Origin: Gentiana macrophylla
Taxonomy: Eukaryota > Streptophyta > Magnoliopsida > Gentianales > Gentianaceae
Reading direction: 5' to 3'
DNA: 64,000 nucleotides
Assembly: GCA_026214975.1 (NCBI GenBank)
Contig: JAOBSW010000555.1
Coordinates: 62,001-126,000, forward strand
In this document: positions 56,579 through 64,000 of the stretch, in pieces
Layout: every line of letters begins with the position of its first letter
How positions within the stretch are numbered: the first letter of the stretch is position 1
Translations under genes and position numbers: made by a program
Notes under the pieces: model-generated
The model's input: the letters and a program-made list of their open reading frames with translations, nothing else
Database searches by the model: none
What the model was told of the DNA's origin: nothing

Positions 56579-57356
56579 GCGAGGTTAGTGGCCAAATTCT
56601 TTAAAAAGGTAATTTTTCCGCGATTTGGAGTACCACGTGTACTTATCAGTGACAAAGGTACGCATTTTATAGAGCATAAGTTTGAGAGCCTTATGAAAAA
56701 GTATGGAGTGAACCATAAGCTTAGCACGGGTTACCATCCTCAAACTAGTGGACAAGTCGAAGTTTCGAATAGGGAGATTAAGACAATTCTTGAGAAGACA
56801 GTAAATCCATCAAGAAAGGATTGGTCTTTAAGGTTGGATGAAGCACTGTGGGCCTACAGAACGGCCTACAAAACCCCCATTGGTATGTCACCGTTTCGCT
56901 TGGTGTATGGGAAGCCGTGCCACCTTCCAGTTGAGCTTGAGCACAAAGCACATTGGGCTATAAAAGCATTTAACTATGATTTCAAGGAGGCAAGTGAAAA
57001 GCGGCTACTTCAATTGAATGAGTTGGATGAGGTAAGGCACTATGCATACGATAGCGCCAGATCTACAAGGAGAAGACAAAGTCGTGGCATGATAAACACA
57101 TCTTGAGGAGAGAATTCCATGAAGGTGATAAGGTTTTGTTGTTCAACTCAAAGTTAAAACTCTTTCCCGGAAGTTACGGACAAGATGGTCCGGTCCCTTC
57201 ACCGTGATAAAGGTATTTCCTTATGGCTCCGTTGAAGTCCGTAGCGATTCGGTGATGCTTTTAAGGTCAATGGCCAAAGATTAAAGCATTACATTGCAGG
57301 AGAACCCGTCGAGAAGAGAGTCGTGTACTTGGACTCTCCATCTGCAAATCCACTAT
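56509..57356 (+). pseudogene. T2 integrase, core second half and C-terminal domain
   Basis: [20 protein letters not shown] begins the readable part. The second Asp of DDE is at 56651-56653 ([10 protein letters not shown]) and the Glu at 56759-56761 ([11 protein letters not shown]). The Athila-type block [20 protein letters not shown] and [19 protein letters not shown] follow. A one-base shift near 57060 leads into the C-terminal barrel ([34 protein letters not shown]). The first catalytic Asp and zinc-binding domain are absent here; they lie on the opposite strand at 62797-63255. Confidence 0.85.
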
Positions 57357-58100
57357 GAATTGAACAGGGGTCGAGCTAATGACCTTAAACAAGCGCTTAT
57401 TGGGAGGCAACCCAAGTATTTTTTTTATTTTATTTTATTTTATTTTTATTTTCTTATTTTTATAGGATTTGTTTTGCTTTGATCGTGTCTGTGTCTGTTT
57501 TGCAGAGAGATGGATGTGCGCAAGTGGTTATTGAAGACTCGTGCATGCGGAGAAACAAAAGAGTTCTGAAGAATGGAAGATCATGCCTAGGACGTGATTA
57601 CGGATTATGAGTGTGGTATCGAAAAGGAGAAAAAAAAAAAAAAAAATCTTGGCCATAAATCAGATTTTGTCACACCGAGGGTGTGATGATGATCATCACT
57701 ATGATGGAGAAGAGGAGAAATTGTGGAGACATAAACCAGTCTGTGTCATACCCAGAATGTGACACGCACCTTTTCTCTTTTCTATAAAAAAAAAAAAAAA
57801 AAAAAATCCCAAACCCTTTTTCCCGTCCCAGCATATATCACATTATCCCATTTTACTTATCTTTATTATTATTACCATTATCTTATTTTTATTTTTATTT
57901 TTTTTCTTTTTCTTTTTCTTTTTTCTTTCTCCCTTTTTCCTCTAACTTTTCTACCCTTCTTCTCCCCTCCATCGTCCCTGCATCTTCGCCCCCTCCCCAT
58001 CACCCCCTTTATCAAATTCTTTTTCTGTTCTCCTTCTATTTTATTTTATTTTACCATCTTCTTTCTCCACCTCACAACTCCACTTCACCTCTTCTACATC
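57357..58100 (+). other. T2 spacer between integrase and env-like ORF
   Basis: Noncoding, with homopolymer runs (A tracts near 57632-57648 and 57785-57805, T/C-rich 57840-58080). Two imperfect palindromes, TCACACCGAGGGTGTGA (57670-57686) and TGTCATACCCAGAATGTGACA-like (57744-57764), recall a perfect palindrome in the T2 LTR (61524-61546). Confidence 0.6.
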
Positions 58101-59813
58101 ATGGGCAAAGCTATGGATTTTAAAGGTGTCACACCCAAAGCCAAGCCACCAAGGAAAGGACCACCACACAAATCCGGTGATATCGTCGGAGCTCCGATTA
58201 AGGTACCTTTTGGCTCCTCTATTGCTTCTAATTGTTTTCGTCCCCCCACCCCCAAACCGTGAAACCCACCCCCACCGCGCGGAAACAAGCCTAATCCCAC
58301 GGTCCCCGGCCCCAATTCCGCCGGTCAACTCCCCAATTCAGCCGGTCAACCGCCCCTTCAACACAATACATCCAAAAATTTCACCACCACCTCCTCTCAT
58401 GAACCTATTAGCCAAAACTCCACCACTCCCACCAAAAACAATCTAGCCACCCGAAAAAATCCATTTCGACTTGCCACTCATCCACCTAAGCCTACAAGTA
58501 CCTCGAAAATTGCTTCTCCACGTGGCCAAAAGCGTAAACATGATGATGCACCTTCTTCAAACTCTAAGTCCAAAGCAAGTGCATCAAAAGTTGACCAACC
58601 ACTCTCCAAGAAGTCAATGACGTCCAAGCCATCTACCAAGAAGCCCACCCATCCCCCCTCGGGACCAAACAAAGAAAAATCACAAACGGTGTTACCCACA
58701 CGGTATGCGGATCCATTTGTATTATCTACTTTGGGTATGGTTTCGGATTTTGAATGGCTATGTACGCGATTGGGAATCACTAAATTAATGACGACTCATT
58801 GGCCCACTTATGTCGAGCTCACACTTAGTTTTCTTGAAAATTTTACTTGCCAAATCACGAGGGGTGTGTTATGTGAGGAGGGTCACATTACTTTCACTAT
58901 CTTTGGTGTGGACTATGCACTTACTTTAGAAGAGTTTGCTTCCATTTATGGCTTATCTTTCGAGGGCCCTCGGAGTACCATTCACACCATTCACGAGGAC
59001 TCCTTTCAAGAGAATTTATTTTGGACACAACTCACCACGCATGAATCATTTAAAGTCCACCTTCATCGTTCTACCTCTATTGTCCATCCATGCCTCCGTT
59101 ACTTTATGCGGGTATTAGCCAACACAGTTTTTGCACGGGGTGAACTTGATAACTCACAGAGATTGGATGAATTATTTGTCTTATGGAGCGCTTATAATCC
59201 CCCTAGTGCTTGCATAGCTGCATTCTTGGCTCAACAATTCAAGAGTATCGCGACTTCCAAGCCCAAGATTATCCGTATTGGAGGCTTGATCACACCCATA
59301 GCCGAGCACTTTCACATTTCCTTGGATGGCCTTCACATTGCACCGGGCACCAACACCCTTAAGCTCGGCACTTGTGTGGCTATGCATATTATTCATGAAA
59401 CCCCATCTGGCTACTGTGTCAAGTATGACGATGACCATGTATTTCCACTACCCTATTCCGAGGAATACTCCATTCGTGATCCAGCTAACTGGAAGCGGCC
59501 CTATGATTGTCTTGCTTCGCTTCCTACCGGGCCTGCTGAGGAGACTGCAGCTACTGAGGTTGATCCTATTGATGTCCCGGCTATAGTATACACTCCTTCT
59601 AGCGAGGCGGGACCTTCTACACCTAATCCACCGGTTGCGCCTTCCACTGATGTACTTGGACAGCTTCTTGCCACCCAGCACCATATGCAGTCTGAGCAGG
59701 CTACACATTCAGCTATCTTGACGACACTTGGCCCCCGGCTTGAGACATCGATCGACATGGTGGCCACAAGTGCTTTCACGATCCGCTCCTTCGGGTCCAC
59801 GACCCCACCCTGA
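58101..59813 (+). pseudogene. Athila env-like ORF (ATHILA ORF-1 type), one internal stop
   Basis: From ATG 58101 the frame runs 571 codons with one in-frame TGA at 58260-58262. The next ATG at 58617 opens 398 codons. The N-terminal third is basic and Pro/Lys/Ser-rich (KAKPPRKGPPHKSG). The central globular part (from about 58710) has ADPFVLSTLGMVSDFEWLCT, VLCEEGHITFTIFGVDYALT and LEEFASIYGLSFEGPRSTI, matching the plant ATHILA ORF-1 family; the C-terminus is Pro/Ser/Thr-rich. The family has no proven function and is called env-like for its position after pol. No signal peptide or clear membrane segment is visible. It is much better preserved than the pol genes around it. Confidence 0.82.
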
Positions 59814-61313
59814 TGATTCGGTGAGTCTTTCCCTTACCCCGCTTGTTTTTATTTTTGGTACATTGAGGACATTGTACGTTTTAAGTGTGGGGGAGGGTCA
59901 ATTGCGCACGTATCTTTCTACTCTGCAAAATTGATGTTTCTATTTAGAGTCTTAGTCGGTGTCAGTCGAGTCAGTTGTGTCGTTTTGTTTTGATGGTTTT
60001 GGTGATCACACAAAGCTACTTTAGATGAGATTTGCAATGCATGAAAATTGATATAGTTTATTCTGACAAGAGAAATGCATGACATGGAGTGAAAAATCCT
60101 TTTTAGACTATCATGTTTAAAAGTGCCATTATTTTCTTTTGGAAACAATAGAGTCCGAGTGAATAGACAAATAACCCGGTGAGGTAATTTTTCGGCCATA
60201 TGACTGACCACTTCAGTCTCACCTTAAATTTGTGCGTATTTTCTCTTCCTTGGATTTGTTCCTTTAGAACTTGTGTTGAGTCTTGTTGATGTTGCCTTGG
60301 TATGTGCAAACACATAGAAATGATTGAGGCATTCATTTCTACTTTCCACCACATTATATACCTTATACCTTTCGAACCTTGATCTTTATTACACTTTTTT
60401 CCCACTTTACCTTACTTCACTACACCATACATTGAACAACCCGAAAAGAGGTAGCCCAATTCCTTTCACCCCACCTTAAGACTAACTGGGGCATGTGGCT
60501 ATCAAATTTCTTGTACTTAGTATGTAATGATCAAGCTTGGGGGAAATCCATATTGTTACCATTTGTCTGTTTATTAGTTTGAAAAAAATTGACAAAAAAA
60601 AAGAAGAAAAATATATGAAAAAAGAGAAAAAAAAATCAATAAAGGAGGCAATCGGAAAAAAAAAAAAAAAAAAAAAAAAACCTCCTAAATATTATTTGTT
60701 CTATTTGTTAGTAATAAAGAGGGAGTTGTATCATTATCCTCCCAAAATTAGAGAAATTATTCTTTGTATTTAATTTTGTTTGGAAATAAAGCGTTGGGCC
60801 CCCTTGCACTTGTATGACGTTGAAGTTTGTTAGTCATGTGTTTTGCTAGTTCTAATGGTTTTTACCATCTCTTATACCTTTTCCTACACCTATCACCGTT
60901 TTTTCCTACTTGGGCTATTCTCACTTACCGTCCTCTTTCCCAAAGACCTTATGATTTATGTGTTGCGCAATGTCTTGGTGATTGATATGAGACGATATAC
61001 AAGCATATAGTAGGACATTTTCAATGGAATGAGCTTGAGAGTTTAGTCACCTCACAAATAATGAGCGTTGAGTGATATATCCCGTGAGGGTCTATTTGCT
61101 TGGTCTATGTTGTTTCCCATTGACAATTTTTGTTCACTTTTGCTCCTGATATGATAAGAAGGATTCGTTAGTCTATGTCTTGTGTTTTGAATGCCGGAAT
61201 GAATTTTATTGATGCTCGTGAGTTGTACATCTTTGTCTATTGCTATATCATGTGTGATCTTCTTAGTCCGTCGCGTCTTGAGTCTTTTTGTTTGCTTGGG
61301 GACAAGCAAAGTC
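59814..61313 (+). other. T2 3' noncoding region
   Basis: About 1.5 kb without ORF. It includes purine-tract-like TTAAGTGTGGGGGAGGG (59881-59897), GCTTGGGGGAAA (60535-60546) and a run of about 24 A (60655-60680). Long noncoding 3' regions are usual in Athila/Tat elements. Confidence 0.65.
59881..59897 (+). other. Internal polypurine-like tract
   Basis: TTAAGTGTGGGGGAGGG resembles the true Athila-type purine tract but lies about 1.4 kb before the LTR, just after the env-like ORF. It may be an internal priming site or a remnant of a former element end. Confidence 0.5.
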
Positions 61314-61328
61314 TTAAGCTTGGGGGAG
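61314..61328 (+). other. T2 polypurine tract
   Basis: TTAAGCTTGGGGGAG directly precedes LTR T2, as expected for the plus-strand primer. Confidence 0.8.
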
Positions 61329-62771
61329 TGATAAGTTCCTAAAAAGTCGAATAATTCTAGATGTTTTGGACTCAATTTGGTGCCATATGTTGTTATTTTG
61401 CGATGTTTTTATCCTTTTTGGGCTAGATTACTGCGGATGATCGAATTATTACAGGATGATTCGAGATTAGAAGAAAAATGCCCAAGAAGCGGAGCTAAAG
61501 TGGAAGAATTCAAAAACCAGCCTCTGTCACACCCAGGGTGTGACAGTTTCCAGAAATCTGATCCTGGCCAACGAAATGTTCTGATTGGTCGAAGCTTTTC
61601 CAACGTGATTTCCCTTGAAGCTGGCGTGAATTACATGGAAAAGAGGAGCCCACACACTAGAAGAGTCCAAGATTGATAGATATTTGATTTTTAAAGATTT
61701 TCTTGATTAAATTAATTATGGAAACTTATTATATAATGTAATTATCCCCTTTTTATTCCTTGGGAAGTCGTGAAATTCAGGATACACGCCTCCAACCTCA
61801 GATTTTTACTCGACTTTTGCCTTCTCCTCTTCATCATCATCTCCCATCCCCAAGAACAAGGATTTTTAGGTTTTAAGAATTCAAGAACGAAGCTTTTTCG
61901 AGGTTTGATTATTTTATGCAATACTTTGACGGTTTATTTCTCTCTCTTTTCTCCTTTTCTTCATTTATTTATTTTTCTTGTCAAAGTATGAATTATATGG
62001 TTGAATCTTGGAATCTTGATATGTTACGAGAGTAAATATTAGTTTCTTGGATTAGGAAAAGCCCGGCGATGATTATATGGTTTTAAAGATACAATCTTTT
62101 CATTGATAAAGGATTTTTATCATGTTTATGAATTTGATCTTGTATGCTTATTCATGTATTTTTCCGGAAATAATATCTCGAAGGAGTGAATGGCCGTAGG
62201 ATTGCATGAGAAACTTCATTCGATTAATTGATGACAAAAAAAGTATTAATTAATCGATAACCTAGAAACCAAGATCAAATCTTTAGGATTTCTTCAATGA
62301 GAATTAGGTTATACCTAAAGTGGCCCATAATTATGGTAATTCAATGCATCTAATTTTATTCTTCATTGTAGGAAACTAAATGTAGGATAAAACTAGGTAA
62401 AATCACGATAATAGTTCGAAAGAATGTTTACGTGTAATATTTGATAATTGGTCTTCATAAATGGAATATTCATATTGATAGAAAGATTGTTGAAATTCTA
62501 TGTAAACAACGCCGTGGTGGATCCGAAATCCAAGAAATGCCTCTAAACCTTGAATCCTATTACCTAAATCTTGAAGTTCTTGGCTATTAATTAGATTTTC
62601 TTTATTTTCTTTAATTTTAGGATTTTTAGATAAAAACCTCCAAAAATTTGATTTGTCTAGCTAATATAAATCGGGAATTGTTTGGTGATTGACTATAAGT
62701 CCCTGTGGGATCGACATCCTAAGTACTACTCGATAAGCCGTGCGCTTGCGGTAGGATTTAGTGATTATCTA
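61329..62771 (+). repeat. T2 LTR
   Basis: It starts TGATAAGTTCC after the purine tract, so by position it is a 3' LTR; yet a PBS-like sequence follows it, as after a 5' LTR. It is about 1.44 kb. It contains a perfect 23-bp palindrome (arms CTGTCACACCC about a central A, 61524-61546) and the TGTGGGATCGAC block near the end. The exact 3' edge is uncertain (no clear CA). It differs from T1 at both ends. Confidence 0.7.
61524..61546. promoter_or_regulatory. Perfect palindrome in T2 LTR
   Basis: Arms CTGTCACACCC and GGGTGTGACAG surround a single A. Related imperfect palindromes occur at 57670-57686 and 57744-57764. A dimeric protein-binding site in U3 is a reasonable guess. Confidence 0.5.
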
Positions 62772-62778
62772 TTGAAAA

Positions 62779-62797
62779 TGGTGGGTGTTGCCGGGGA
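62779..62797 (+). other. Hybrid primer-binding site after LTR T2
   Basis: TGGTGGGTGTTGCCGGGGA keeps the inner half of the tRNA-Asp PBS (GTTGCCGGGGA), but its outer half reads TGGTGGGT in place of TGGCGCC. The replaced word equals the inverse integrase word repeated at 56478-56507. Confidence 0.6.
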
Positions 62798-62866
62798 TCG
62801 TTGGTGGGTGTTGCAATAGCCTCAACCCACTTAGATACGTAATCAACCGCAAGAAGAATGTATTTG
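62797..62866 (-). repeat. Perfect 70-bp inverted repeat, right arm
   Basis: Reverse complement of 56509-56578. It forms the end of the minus-strand integrase piece and abuts the hybrid PBS. Confidence 0.92.
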
Positions 62867-64000
62867 TTCCCGAATGATGAAGTAAACGGGCCCATAAAGT
62901 CTACACCCCACACATCGAAGATCTCAACCTCCAATATGTTGTTGAGGGGCATTTCATTCCTTCGTGATATATTTCCCGTTCTTTGGCATCTATCACAACT
63001 CAAGACAAACTTCCGGGTATCTTTAAACAAACTGGGCCAATAGAATCCGCATTGAAGAACCTTAGCTGCTGTTTTGGAGGTGCTAGCATGTCCGCCATAT
63101 GATGACGAATGACAATGGTGTAGAATATCTGCAACCTCCTCTTGTGGTACACATCTTCTGAATATGCCATCTACACACTTTCTGTAGAGCATTGGTTCAT
63201 CCCAATAGAAATACTTCAAGTGCGCAAAGAATTTCTTCTTTTGTTGATGACTCAATTCGGTGGTAGAATTCCACTAACCAAGTAGTTCACGTAATCGCAT
63301 ACCACGGTGCGCCTTGTATAGAAGCGGCTAAAAGATGTTCATCCTGGGAACGAATCGCCTATGGCCAACTCATCTTTGCCGTCTTGCTCACCTTCTTGTC
63401 TCAACCTTGACGGGTGATCCGCCACGACGTTCTCGCACCTTTCTTATCTCGGATCTCAAGGTCAAACTCTTGAAGTAACAAAATCCATCTAATCAATCTA
63501 GGCTTCGCGTCTTTCTTGCTCAATAAATACCGAATAGCGTGATCGGTATAAACAATTACCTTGGAACCCACGAGATATGATCTGAATTTCTCAAATGCAA
63601 AGACAATCGCTAATAGCTCTTTTTCTCGTCGTAGCATAGTTGACACGTGCATCGTCAGGGTTCTACTTGCATAGTATATGGCATAAGCTTTATTGTCTTT
63701 TATTGACCTAAAACCGCCCCAACCGCATAATCACTAACATCGCACATGATTTCAAATGGTAGGTTCCAATCCGGTGCTTGCATGATTGGGGCTGAAATTA
63801 ATGCCTCCTTTAACTTTGTTAAAAGCCTCAAGACAATCTGCATCAAAGTTAAAAGCCACATCTTTTGCAAAAGGTTAGTCAAAGGCTTAGATATTTTAGA
63901 AAAATCTTTAATGAAACGACGGTAAAAGCTTGCATGACCTAGAAAGCTGCACTCCTTAACCGAGTTAGGTGGCGGCAACTTCTCAATCACTTCTATCTTA
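62797..64000 (-). pseudogene. Athila-like pol on minus strand: RT end, RNase H, integrase N-terminus
   Basis: Read on minus from the window edge. RT thumb/connection comes first ([40 protein letters not shown]; 63990-63700). RNase H follows ([40 protein letters not shown]; 63652-63401). The integrase zinc-binding domain with [20 protein letters not shown] and [10 protein letters not shown] is next, then the first catalytic Asp in [10 protein letters not shown] (62899-62901). It stops at ATPTND (62797), where the hybrid PBS begins; the remainder of such an integrase is found on plus at 56509-57356. Frame changes near 63260 and 63400 and a stop at 63700 break it. Confidence 0.85.

Noticed and set aside
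57759..58100. Upstream extension of the env-like ORF from 57759
   Set aside because: It begins in poly-A/poly-T tracts giving Lys and Phe runs; the ATG at 58101 is a more natural start.
58101..59813. Viral envelope gene
   Set aside because: Position is env-like but no signal peptide, fusion peptide or membrane anchor is visible; it fits the plant ATHILA ORF-1 family.
54588..62771. T1 and T2 LTRs as a pair of one element
   Set aside because: Their starts (TGTTAAGGGTG and TGATAAGTTCC), lengths and ends differ; only general Athila/Tat blocks are shared.

Overview
The window is plant nuclear DNA, almost certainly a heterochromatic, gene-poor stretch of a flowering-plant chromosome. The evidence is AT-rich sequence built nearly entirely from LTR retrotransposons with plant primer-binding sites (initiator-Met type TGGTATCARAGC; tRNA-Asp type TGGCGCCGTTGCCGGGGA), chromovirus-like and Athila-like Ty3/gypsy proteins, SIRE/Maximus-like Ty1/copia elements with an extra third ORF, a hAT-type MITE and a likely Helitron end. 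I found no rRNA, tRNA or ordinary host gene. Almost every coding region is a decayed element gene. The best-preserved reading frame is the Athila env-like ORF at 58101-59813, which has one internal stop.

Layout. (1) 1-5128: a 3.1-kb gypsy-type element S1 (14-3158, minus, TSD ACTAC) inserted in the gag of a related element S0, whose 5' LTR is 4536-5128. (2) 5158-14807: an LTR of family A (5158-6165) interrupted by G1, a minus-strand Athila-like element with gag and protease but only the first part of RT. (3) 14808-19197: a minus-strand SIRE-like copia remnant C1, carrying a clean 1.7-kb solo LTR (P1, 17019-18745, TSD ATAAG). (4) 19198-41221: G2, a minus-strand relative of G1 of which only the 3' LTR and adjoining noncoding region remain. 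Copia-A (19226-38480, plus, TSD AACTT) sits in that LTR. Inside Copia-A are Copia-B (21864-33868, minus, SIRE-like) and a solo LTR of family A (34030-35485, TSD ACATG), whose 3' part was duplicated in tandem together with Copia-A pol. The G2 LTR also holds an AGCTCGAG-rich repeat and a hAT MITE. (5) 41222-45902: a probable Helitron body with a small unknown ORF and a second solo LTR, P2 (inverted, TSD GTATG). (6) 45903-54587: Copia-C, a plus-strand sister of Copia-B, cut off inside its third ORF by (7) gypsy LTR T1 (54588-56129) with a perfect tRNA-Asp PBS fused to an RT fragment. (8) 56429-64000: a rearranged Athila-like element. Integrase C-terminus, env-like ORF, polypurine tract and LTR T2 lie on plus; RT end, RNase H and integrase N-terminus lie on minus. 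A perfect 70-bp inverted repeat and a patchwork junction join them.

Nesting can be read directly: S1 in S0; G1 in family-A LTR; P1 and G2 in C1; Copia-A in G2; Copia-B and family-A LTR in Copia-A; Helitron in G2; P2 and Copia-C in the Helitron region; T1 in Copia-C. Points most worth following: the third ORF of Copia-B and Copia-C with a TATA box at nearly the same distance from its ATG in both; the array of 14-bp palindromic motifs upstream of the G1 LTR TATA box; the split, opposite-strand integrase with filler DNA and a hybrid PBS; and the 170-bp fold-back in S1. All family assignments come from recognising motifs by eye; no database search was possible.
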